Source: Desulfobacula sp.
GTDB lineage: Bacteria > Desulfobacterota > Desulfobacteria > Desulfobacterales > Desulfobacteraceae
DNA length: 5,180 bases
Reading direction: 5' to 3'
NCBI GenBank assembly: GCA_023139225.1
Contig: JAGLNZ010000699.1
Location: 1-5,180 of the forward strand
Notes under the pieces: generated by a model
The model's database searches: none
The model's input: the letters and a program-made list of their open reading frames with translations, nothing else
What the model was told of the DNA's origin: nothing
Made by a program: the position numbers and the translations under genes
Shown: positions 1 to 5,180 of the stretch, in pieces
Layout of the letters: each line of letters opens with the position of its first letter
Numbering within the stretch: the stretch's first letter is position 1

Positions 1-887
1 GATTTACAGCTGATACCCGGCCGTATAATTTCATGAATCAGGTGATCTGAAATAAGTTTTAATGCTTTATAACATTCTTTTGTCTCAGGCTGTGCTTTTC
101 CTGCAACAAAACTCCTTGTCTGGTCAATATGATATCCATTAATATGGCAGGGAATATCTATAATTACAGTGTCACTCTCTTTTATAACTCTTTTGGAAGG
201 ACCGATGGGAACAGATGCGCTTTGGCCGGTTCCTGTCAGAGAATACAGAACCCCGCTGGTATTTTTAAGACTTTCACCAGATCCGATGGGGCCCATGCTC
301 ATGAAAAAATCATGCATCCTGAAAAAAAATGACCCTTCATGTCCTGCAAGGCGATGGGCATGTTCTACAGCGGCAGATAATTCAAGTTCTGAAATTCCAG
401 GTCTTAGTGCGGCGCAGGCTGCTTCATATCCTTTTTTGTTGGCATGACCTGCTTTTCTTATCTGTTCTATTTCATAAGGATCTTTGATCGAACGCTGCAT
501 GAGAATTTCGCTGGAAATATTTATAAATTCAAACCCTTTAAATATTCTTTGGTATTCCATAAAATCAATAGCTGAAAGAATATCAAGCTCAAGCCCGATT
601 TTTTTATTTTTCAGCTTGCTGAAATATTGTTCATAAACATTAGCAAGCTTTCGCTCTTCAATAATTTTTGACAGGTCTATGAAAACGTCGTTTAAAACAA
701 AATTTTTACCGCTTTTAACATAAAGGGTATAATCATCAGGTGTAACGCCGAGAAAACCGGGTTGTGCCGTACCGGTATAGTATAAAATATCCCTTGAATA
801 AACAAGGAGGGCACTTCCGATATGGTTTGATCCAAGTTTTTCTTGAAGATCTGATAACCGGTTTAAAAAAATATTTTTTTGGTTCAT
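1..887 (-). CDS. M24-family metallopeptidase (Xaa-Pro aminopeptidase/prolidase-like), 3' end outside window
   Basis: An open frame of 295 codons starts with ATG at 887-885 and is still open at the left edge, so the C-terminal part is missing. The start is supported by AGGGGA at 898-893, five bases upstream. Residues 1 to about 130 form a creatinase/prolidase-type N-terminal domain. The family's linker signature follows (RSIKDPYEIEQIRKAGH, residues 132-148), then the pita-bread catalytic domain. Two metal-binding aspartates are recognisable at D244 and D255, in IDIPCHINGYHIDQTRSF with the usual 11-residue spacing. The remaining ligands (His, Glu, Glu) would lie beyond the edge. By family knowledge it would be a cytosolic dinuclear-metal peptidase acting on X-Pro bonds. 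Two oddities are seen: the small residue after the first Asp (DxG) is replaced by DIP, and the His usually found about 12 residues before the first-Asp strand (LPHG in prolidases) reads VPIG here. Substrate is therefore uncertain; it could be a divergent subfamily with another substrate. No signal peptide is visible. Confidence 0.9.
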   Translation of the reverse strand, partial: MNQKNIFLNRLSDLQEKLGSNHIGSALLVYSRDILYYTGTAQPGFLGVTPDDYTLYVKSGKNFVLNDVFIDLSKIIEERKLANVYEQYFSKLKNKKIGLELDILSAIDFMEYQRIFKGFEFINISSEILMQRSIKDPYEIEQIRKAGHANKKGYEAACAALRPGISELELSAAVEHAHRLAGHEGSFFFRMHDFFMSMGPIGSGESLKNTSGVLYSLTGTGQSASVPIGPSKRVIKESDTVIIDIPCHINGYHIDQTRSFVAGKAQPETKECYKALKLISDHLIHEIIRPGISCK

Positions 888-949
888 ATAATTCCCCTGA
901 TTTAAATTGTATATCCCGTCATAACCAATCTTTCCTGTAACTTTTATAG

Positions 950-981
950 CTTATATGAAAACAGACAGGCTTGTCTGTCAA
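950..981 (-). promoter_or_regulatory. Candidate promoter of the M24 peptidase gene
   Basis: On the minus strand there is a perfect TTGACA at 981-976 and a TATAAG at 955-950, separated by 20 bases. Weaker -10 matches exist at 17 or 18 bases (TCATAT, CATATA). Transcription would begin near 943, leaving a leader of about 55 bases before the start at 887. A 20-base spacer is too long for unaided sigma-70 use and resembles promoters activated by MerR-type regulators, where a dyad lies in the spacer, as it does here. The assignment is inferred from sequence only. Confidence 0.45.
961..978. promoter_or_regulatory. Dyad operator candidate ACAGACA-GGCT-TGTCTGT
   Basis: Two perfect 7-base inverted arms (961-967 and 972-978) flank a 4-base centre. 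The dyad lies between the -10 and -35 boxes of the candidate peptidase promoter and overlaps three bases of the -35. A GACA/TGTC core with a short centre is typical of operators bound by dimeric TetR-type repressors, while the position in a long spacer fits a MerR-type activator. No regulator gene is present in the window to settle which. Confidence 0.45.
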
Positions 982-1119
982 GTCATTTGTTGAGTACTCA
1001 CTACTGTATGGCCACAAGGCTCTTGTTCCGTGGATGTGGACATCAATTTTTTCCATGGTTAGCGCAATTATGCTTCTAATGATTTAACAATACATAGCCC
1101 TGAATGATAATATTATTTT

Positions 1120-1148
1120 TTGCTTTCATCCTTATAATTGGTTATAGT
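1120..1148 (+). promoter_or_regulatory. Candidate sigma-70 promoter of the propeller gene
   Basis: TTGCTT (1120-1125) and TATAGT (1143-1148) are separated by 17 bases, the optimal spacing. The -10 box matches consensus at five of six positions and the -35 box at three of six. The predicted start of transcription is near 1155, giving a leader of about 105 bases before the ATG at 1260. The region is AT-rich, so chance matches are possible. Confidence 0.4.
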
Positions 1149-1223
1149 GGGAAACACAAATAATTTTCAATTATATATAAGGATCTGACGATTTCGCCGG
1201 CAGTCCTGTTCATTTTTTAATCA

Positions 1224-1273
1224 TTAGACAATTTAAAAATCTTTAGACAAGGAGGTGTGATGAGGTTAGACAA
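1224..1273 (+). repeat. Three direct copies of TTAGACAA around the translation start
   Basis: Exact copies of the 8-mer TTAGACAA lie at 1224-1231, 1243-1250 and 1266-1273. The second runs into the ribosome binding site and the third lies in codons 3-5 of the propeller gene. Spacings between starts are 19 and 23 bases. Function is unknown. The positions would suit a translational or transcriptional regulatory site, but AT-richness makes coincidence possible. Confidence 0.35.
1249..1255 (+). promoter_or_regulatory. Strong ribosome binding site that decides the start at 1260
   Basis: AAGGAGG followed by TG is a near-perfect anti-16S match. A GTG at 1257 is in frame immediately before an ATG at 1260. 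The GTG begins one base after the AAGGAGG, too close for initiation, while the ATG is four bases away. The ATG is therefore the better start. Confidence 0.75.
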
Positions 1274-2288
1274 AAAACTTTATTATTTGATTATTTTTAT
1301 CTTTGTAATCACCCTGGTTGATGTCCCATCAGTTTTTGCAGCAAGAGCCGTCACCTATTCACCCCCCAAGCCTGAACCAGACTTTGTTGTTGATGTTTAC
1401 CTGCCTGAAAAGGCCTGGAACGGGACCACTATTCTGGCAGACAACCATATCCGTAACCGGCCGCGTATTATTGAAATTGATATGAAAGGAAACATTATCT
1501 GGGAATATGTTATTCCGGCAAACCTGAAAAAATACAACAATCCGGGATTTGATATCGAGCCTTTACCCAATAACAATATTCTATTTGTCCTTCCCGGAAA
1601 AGGCATATACGAAATTGACCGAAAAGGGAAAACCATCTGGTCCCACCCGGATAAAAAAATATCCCACGACGCAGACCGCCTTGCCAACGGCAACACATTA
1701 TATGTCTATGGAAAGGATGACAAAAAAAGCAATGCCCAGGTCAAGGAGGTAAATAAGAAGGGAAAACTTGTCTGGTCCTGGCATGCCAAAACCTATTTCA
1801 ACAAGCCGCCCTATGCCGATCATTATAATGAAGGCTGGTCCCATACCAATGCCGTGGTCAGGCTTAAAAACGGTAACACCCTTATCAGTCCGAGAAATTT
1901 TAATTGCCTGGTTGAAATCACTTCACAGGGGGATGTTGTTAAAACCATCGGCAACCAATACCTGGTGCACCCCCATGATCCACAAATCCTGGACAATGGC
2001 AATATACTTGTGGCCAATCATGACAAGCCCCATGAAATACTGGAAATTAATCCCGGCAGTCAGAAAATTGTCTGGCGGTTTCCCCTGCCCCGAAGGAAGG
2101 TATGGCCGGTACGGGATGCCAATCAACTGCCCAACGGCAATATCCTGATCACCGGATCAACCGCCCTGGTTGAAATCACAAAGGACAAGGAGATTGTCTG
2201 GAGACTTAAATTTGCAAAAATTGCGTTTAAGGCTCGGCAAGACGCCCCTGCCTTAGGGTTTTACAAGGCAGAAAGGATAAGACCATAA
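1260..2288 (+). CDS. Secreted aryl-sulfate sulfotransferase-like six-bladed beta-propeller
   Basis: The product has 342 residues. Residues 1-27 are a clear Sec signal peptide with a lysine-containing start, a hydrophobic core and cleavage after VFA, so the protein is periplasmic or secreted. Six blade repeats of the form [IL]xEIxxxGxxxW are visible at about residues 70-81, 116-127, 161-172, 217-228, 260-272 and 303-314. Between them recurs a second motif, (H)D-x-x-x-L-x-N-G-N-x-L, at about 97, 136, 195, 239 and 286. This is the layout of arylsulfotransferase (ASST) propellers, which transfer sulfate between phenols through a sulfohistidine. Candidate active-site residues are H136, H195, R212 (in SPRNFN) and H237/H239. 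I suggest they match H252, H356, R374 and H436 of E. coli AssT; the H195-R212 spacing of 17 is close to the 18 there. It is much shorter than AssT (about 600 residues), lacks the N-terminal domain and has one cysteine (C216), so no disulfide. No Dsb partner gene lies beside it. A non-catalytic PQQ/NHL-like propeller is the alternative. It is convergent with the DUF1302 gene, 24 bases away. Confidence 0.8.
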   Translation: MRLDKKLYYLIIFIFVITLVDVPSVFAARAVTYSPPKPEPDFVVDVYLPEKAWNGTTILADNHIRNRPRIIEIDMKGNIIWEYVIPANLKKYNNPGFDIEPLPNNNILFVLPGKGIYEIDRKGKTIWSHPDKKISHDADRLANGNTLYVYGKDDKKSNAQVKEVNKKGKLVWSWHAKTYFNKPPYADHYNEGWSHTNAVVRLKNGNTLISPRNFNCLVEITSQGDVVKTIGNQYLVHPHDPQILDNGNILVANHDKPHEILEINPGSQKIVWRFPLPRRKVWPVRDANQLPNGNILITGSTALVEITKDKEIVWRLKFAKIAFKARQDAPALGFYKAERIRP

Positions 2289-2312
2289 AGAGTACAATCA
2301 ATCCGGTTCCAT

Positions 2313-3764
2313 CTAAAAACTATACTTCACCCTTATAAAGATTCTATCCTGGTCTTTGTAAGGGTGAAGATCAGATGAATCGTTTTCTGACTCATAAAAT
2401 ACGACACCTGCCTGAACACTTAAACCGTCAAAAACATCATAGGTGGTGGAAAACCGCAGGATGTTGCCATTCCCCGGATTCATACAGACCCAGAAAAGCG
2501 CAAGCTCCAGTGTTTCATTGAGCATTGCCTTTGTTGCCTGAAAATATGTAAAATACTTATTCTCATCCACACCCAGATACGATTGATGATTCAGCGTGTG
2601 GATTACTTGAGCTTCAAAGCTCAGCCGAAGATCGGTAAATCCTGTATATTCAACACCGGTCAGAGCTGATACCTGGTCTTCACTGCCGGTTGTCCTGACC
2701 GATGATGCCGGGATTCCCGAACTGATCTGGGCTAAAACATCATTTCGCATGATTTTTTTCTCCTGCCTGAAAGCGGTTTCAACCTTGAAAAGGCTTGACC
2801 CTTTAGCAAGGCTTGATGAAATTCCATAGGTTGTCATCCTGTCATATTCCGGTGTAAACACCATGACCCCGTTTTTAAGGCCGTTATAACTAAGGTATGG
2901 CTGATCATCAAAGGTGTTTGCTACAACAAAAGCGATATCTCCCCCGTTAAAGGCATGGGTAACTTTGAAGGCAAGACCGGTATCTTCAATCCCAAAATCA
3001 GGCGTTTGCTTATCGTTGATTGAGATTTCAGGGCTTCGTAAAAGGGTATAATAGTCAAAATCCGATCCTTTTCCGGATATTTTGGACCCGGGATGCTCAT
3101 GAATGGTGACCAGATCAAAAGACCAGGCGTCAAAAAAGGCTGACACACGCAAGGCCGCCACGGGCAGCCGGGCATCTTCAAGGTCAATCAACCCGGGCGC
3201 TGTCAGGTCCCTGGGGTTTATCACATCCGTGATTCGCGCATAATCTGAATCCCCCCAGGCAATGATCTGCCGGCCCAGGCGCACCGAAAAGATATCACCC
3301 AGTTTCCCGTCCAGATAGAGATCTTTCAACTCTGCATCATATGGTTCATCATCCAGGTTTGAGCCTTTGTTTTTATCTTTTGCCACAATATCATAGGATA
3401 CATCATAAAAGGCTTGTCCTGCGGCTTTAATCTTATAATTTTCATTTATTTTATATGCTGTTTCAATAAAAAGAAGCGGTCTTAATCGGGATAATTTTTC
3501 ATTATTTTTATTATAAGCATATTCAGATTCAATCTTGACAAATCCGCCAATTTTAAAAGCGCTTTCTTGAGTTTGAACCATATCCTGCACAAGAGTGTTT
3601 GTATCACTATTTTCAAAGGGATCATTTTCTTGATACCCCTCCTCAAAACCCTCAAGCTCACCTGCTGTGTCAGCAGTGCCGATCCCGACCGGGATCACTG
3701 TAAACCATAAAAGAAAAGTCATCAAAAAAAGACCCAACACTTTTTTAAGTCTTGTTCTACCCAT
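2313..3764 (-). CDS. DUF1302-family outer-membrane beta-barrel protein
   Basis: The product has 483 residues. A signal peptide covers roughly residues 1-31 (LKKVLGLFLMTFLLWF core, likely cleavage near GTA). An acidic stretch at 35-60 follows, then amphipathic beta-strand-rich sequence to the end. The DUF1302 hallmark is at 162-187: RLGRQIIAWGDSDY, then ITDVINPRDL. Alternating hydrophobic strands occur throughout, and the last residue is Phe (RVKYSF), the terminal signature recognised by the Bam machinery. It is therefore an outer-membrane barrel, probably a channel or substrate receiver. Its ATG shares one base with the stop of the upstream LolA-like gene (TAATG), and an AGGA lies just upstream, so translational coupling is likely. 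By context it would be the outer-membrane part of a route that begins with the RND exporter. Direction (export or uptake) and substrate are not shown. The 3' end of the gene carries a strong hairpin, described separately. Confidence 0.87.
   Translation of the reverse strand: MGRTRLKKVLGLFLMTFLLWFTVIPVGIGTADTAGELEGFEEGYQENDPFENSDTNTLVQDMVQTQESAFKIGGFVKIESEYAYNKNNEKLSRLRPLLFIETAYKINENYKIKAAGQAFYDVSYDIVAKDKNKGSNLDDEPYDAELKDLYLDGKLGDIFSVRLGRQIIAWGDSDYARITDVINPRDLTAPGLIDLEDARLPVAALRVSAFFDAWSFDLVTIHEHPGSKISGKGSDFDYYTLLRSPEISINDKQTPDFGIEDTGLAFKVTHAFNGGDIAFVVANTFDDQPYLSYNGLKNGVMVFTPEYDRMTTYGISSSLAKGSSLFKVETAFRQEKKIMRNDVLAQISSGIPASSVRTTGSEDQVSALTGVEYTGFTDLRLSFEAQVIHTLNHQSYLGVDENKYFTYFQATKAMLNETLELALFWVCMNPGNGNILRFSTTYDVFDGLSVQAGVVFYESENDSSDLHPYKDQDRIFIRVKYSF
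2315..2369 (-). terminator. Hairpin and short T-run inside the 3' end of the DUF1302 gene
   Basis: Arms at 2354-2369 and 2325-2340 are 16 bases long and pair at every position except one G-T wobble, with a 13-base loop. Read on the minus strand, the stem is followed by TATAG and then five T (2319-2315), the last being the first base of the TAG stop. This resembles a rho-independent terminator but lies entirely within coding sequence. On the plus strand the hairpin begins 37 bases after the propeller gene's stop and has no T-run behind it, so it would be a poor terminator in that direction. Confidence 0.5.
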
Positions 3765-4579
3765 TATAATCCTCGTTCCATGCGCCGTGTTGTAAAGGTT
3801 GCATCATCAATGGCGGTATTATATTGAATATTTGAAAATTTTAAGACGGAAGAATGCGTCACCTTTCCCTTGACCGTGGTAACCATGGTAAGTGTATGGG
3901 CGGTCCAGATATCATCTACTTTTTTAATATCACCGGCCTTAAAATACTTGATTTTTCGTCCCTTCTTTACCCAGTATTTTCCTTTGACCAGCATGTGATT
4001 GTCTTTCCTGATCCACATCATGGTTTTCAGGTAGCCGGTCTCCTTTATTACGTTAGCTTTTAAGTCAATTTTCGGTAGTCCCTGGATCACCCAGGTATCA
4101 AATCCATCCGTCTTGACATTTTCTTTTACAAAGGTGTAATCCCAGTCATTGATCTTAATTCCATTGATATCGGAATAAGTAAAATCACTTCCCATAAATG
4201 ACCCTGATTTATCACTTGAGGCGATGCGTTTGACTTTTTGAAGGGCCGGCAGATATAACCAGGAATCATCCTCTTTTGCTGCATCATCCCAATCATAGGA
4301 CATGTAGGCTGTATTTCTTACATCAGCAGGGCTTAAAAAAAAGATAATCCCCTTGGTATCAAGGCCATAGTCTTTCCTGATATTTTTAATATTCCTGATC
4401 CGTTTTTGATTGTTTTTATTGATCAGAATCATCAGGGTGTCCGTGGTAAGGGTATCGCCATCTTCCCGGGCATCCATTTTTTGAACCACCTCAAAGGCCG
4501 TCAGCCTGGCAAACCCGGTTGAAGTAATTCCTGTGACTGTAAATATAGAAAGTGTTACTATGATTAATATTTTTTTCAT
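3764..4579 (-). CDS. LolA-like outer-membrane lipoprotein-sorting protein (PF17131-type)
   Basis: The product has 271 residues. Residues 1-24 are a signal peptide (MKKILIIVTLSIF..., cleavage after GFA), so the protein is periplasmic. The family's signature is clear: FLSPADVRNTAYMSYDW at 81-97, SWLYLPALQKVKRI at 106-119, and GSFMGSDFTYSDI at 127-139. A C-terminal half of beta-strands follows (YLKTMMWIRKDN at 183-194). These proteins share the LolA/LolB half-barrel fold, which binds acyl chains. They are usually called outer-membrane lipoprotein-sorting proteins, although they are distinct from LolA itself. No lipobox cysteine is seen near the signal-peptide end, so it is likely soluble. GGAG at 4592-4589 lies nine bases before the ATG. 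The gene starts 19 bases after the RND exporter's stop and overlaps the DUF1302 start by one base. A periplasmic carrier between pump and barrel is the natural inference; the cargo is unknown. Confidence 0.88.
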   Translation of the reverse strand: MKKILIIVTLSIFTVTGITSTGFARLTAFEVVQKMDAREDGDTLTTDTLMILINKNNQKRIRNIKNIRKDYGLDTKGIIFFLSPADVRNTAYMSYDWDDAAKEDDSWLYLPALQKVKRIASSDKSGSFMGSDFTYSDINGIKINDWDYTFVKENVKTDGFDTWVIQGLPKIDLKANVIKETGYLKTMMWIRKDNHMLVKGKYWVKKGRKIKYFKAGDIKKVDDIWTAHTLTMVTTVKGKVTHSSVLKFSNIQYNTAIDDATFTTRRMERGL

Positions 4580-4598
4580 TTTTATTTTCTCCTTTAAT

Positions 4599-5180
4599 TT
4601 AACCCTGTTGGGGATAAAATTTTAAGCGTTGCGGCTCATTTTCTTTAGTTTCAAGCCTTGCCCTTTTTTCAAATAGAATGATGAGGACCGGTATTAACAC
4701 GAGGGTGCTGACAGCGCTGACCAGCATGGTGACCGTGATCATCCAGCCCATGATAATGAGCGGGGTCAAAACAGAAAATAAAAGAGCTACAAACCCCAGT
4801 CCCACAGTAATTGCATTGGAAACAATGGCCTTCCCGCTGTGGGTAATCGTATTATTCAATGCTCCTGAAAAATCCATGCCCTGATCCAGGTTTTTCTTTA
4901 ACCGGGACAGATAATGAATGCTGTAGTCCACACCAATACCGATAACGATACTGGAAATAATAGCCGTACCGATATCCAGGGGGATGGATAAAAATCCCAT
5001 GATTCCAAAGTTAATGGCAATGGTCATCACAAGGGGCACCATGGCAATAGCGGCATGGGAAACCTTTCTGAAAGTAAAACAAAGCATGATAAGGACAACA
5101 GCCAAAGAAACCATCAGGCTTGTCATCTGGCCGTTTACAATTTCATCTGTTGCTGCCACGGCAATATTTGCCGAACCGCT
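4599..5180 (-). CDS. RND-superfamily exporter (MMPL/COG1033 type), C-terminal part; 5' end outside window
   Basis: The frame is open through the right edge; 193 C-terminal residues are visible before TAA at 4601-4599. A GTG at 5159 is internal, because the frame continues upstream without a stop, and is not a start. Five hydrophobic segments lie at roughly visible residues 21-37, 43-64, 70-91, 121-138 and 141-170, matching the last helices (TM8-12) of a 12-helix RND protein. The third carries GIGVDYSIHYL (81-91), the hallmark of MMPL/COG1033 exporters. Its Asp-Tyr pair corresponds to the proton-relay site. A short basic cytoplasmic tail ends the protein. The family uses proton motive force to move lipids or other hydrophobic molecules out of the inner membrane. 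It is the first visible gene of an operon with the LolA-like and DUF1302 genes. No HAE1-type membrane-fusion protein gene is seen, which fits this branch. Confidence 0.9.
   Translation of the reverse strand, partial: SGSANIAVAATDEIVNGQMTSLMVSLAVVLIMLCFTFRKVSHAAIAMVPLVMTIAINFGIMGFLSIPLDIGTAIISSIVIGIGVDYSIHYLSRLKKNLDQGMDFSGALNNTITHSGKAIVSNAITVGLGFVALLFSVLTPLIIMGWMITVTMLVSAVSTLVLIPVLIILFEKRARLETKENEPQRLKFYPQQG

Larger units (their letters stand above)
919..1056 (-). pseudogene. Possible amidohydrolase N-terminal remnant (45-codon frame)
   Basis: Reading from ATG at 1056-1054 to TGA at 921-919, the frame gives 45 residues beginning MEKIDVHIHGTRALWPYSS. The opening I-D-x-H-x-H-G is the first metal-binding motif of amidohydrolase-superfamily proteins. 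It sits exactly at the amino end, where it lies in the amidohydrolase_2-type enzymes. After about residue 25 I no longer recognise the family, and the frame stops, far short of a roughly 270-300 residue enzyme. No convincing ribosome binding site precedes the ATG. The likely reading is a decayed gene fragment whose 3' part has been replaced by the promoter region of the neighbouring peptidase gene. It could instead be chance, because a six-residue motif is short evidence. Confidence 0.3.
888..1256. other. Intergenic region between divergent genes
   Basis: This AT-rich stretch of about 370 bases separates the minus-strand peptidase gene from the plus-strand propeller gene. It holds a minus-strand promoter candidate with a dyad (950-981), an amidohydrolase-like 45-codon frame (919-1056), a perfect 10-bp palindrome TGAGTACTCA (991-1000), a plus-strand promoter candidate (1120-1148), and two of three copies of TTAGACAA (1224-1250). 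I see no tRNA, no classical riboswitch core and no rho-independent terminator in it. Confidence 0.7.

Noticed and set aside
129..447. Two overlapping plus-strand open frames (67 and 92 residues)
   Set aside because: They lie inside and antisense to the M24 peptidase frame, which has recognisable family motifs. They have no family signature of their own.
991..1000. Perfect palindrome TGAGTACTCA
   Set aside because: Ten bases is within chance expectation, and it is not placed at a convincing promoter element on either strand. It is mentioned only in the intergenic entry.
1014..1026. Small inverted repeat ACAAG-GCT-CTTGT
   Set aside because: The 5-bp stem has no T-run and no conserved neighbours, so it is not enough for a terminator or operator.
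1008..1079. A 23-residue plus-strand frame (ATG at 1008)
   Set aside because: There is no ribosome binding site, the composition is unremarkable, and it lies antisense to the amidohydrolase-like fragment. It is too short to support.
1257..1259. GTG as an alternative start for the propeller gene
   Set aside because: It begins one base after the AAGGAGG, too close for initiation. The ATG at 1260 is better placed.
1397..2148. Several open frames on both strands within the propeller gene (up to 126 residues)
   Set aside because: They are shadows of a gene with a signal peptide and six regular blade repeats.
2921..3187. An 88-residue minus-strand frame within the DUF1302 gene
   Set aside because: It is an out-of-frame overlap with the strongly supported DUF1302 frame, and no motif is recognised.
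5157..5159. GTG as the start of a 186-residue protein
   Set aside because: The frame is open upstream to the window edge, and the protein is clearly the C-terminal part of a 12-helix RND exporter.

Overview
The window looks like chromosomal DNA from a Gram-negative, moderately AT-rich bacterium. Three of its products are exported or outer-membrane proteins, and one ends in the C-terminal aromatic residue typical of outer-membrane barrels. The mix of genes (M24 peptidase, short arylsulfotransferase-like propeller, RND exporter with a LolA-like protein and a DUF1302 protein) is what I would expect in Desulfobacterota, perhaps Desulfobacterales. That placement is an impression from gene content and protein style, not a computed assignment. 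I see no tRNA, rRNA, CRISPR array or intact mobile element.

Layout. Positions 1-887 hold the 5' part of a minus-strand gene for an M24-family (Xaa-Pro aminopeptidase-like) metallopeptidase that runs off the left edge. Positions 888-1256 are an intergenic stretch between divergent genes. It holds an apparent promoter with a perfect TTGACA box and an overlapping dyad, a 45-codon frame that looks like the amino end of an amidohydrolase, a plus-strand promoter candidate, and a thrice-repeated 8-mer around the next ribosome binding site. Positions 1260-2288 (plus strand) encode a secreted six-bladed beta-propeller of the aryl-sulfate sulfotransferase type. Convergent to it, from the right edge back to 2313, lies a compact minus-strand operon: the C-terminal part of an RND/MMPL exporter, a LolA-like outer-membrane lipoprotein-sorting protein, and a DUF1302 outer-membrane protein.

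How the genes fit together. The three minus-strand genes are spaced by 18 nt and then overlap by 1 nt (TAATG), so they are almost certainly co-transcribed and probably co-translated. An inner-membrane pump, a periplasmic LolA-fold carrier and an outer-membrane barrel in one operon suggest a complete trans-envelope route for a hydrophobic or lipid-like substrate. The substrate cannot be read from the sequence. The operon may end at a strong hairpin that lies inside the last codons of the DUF1302 gene. The propeller gene and the M24 gene look like independent transcription units.
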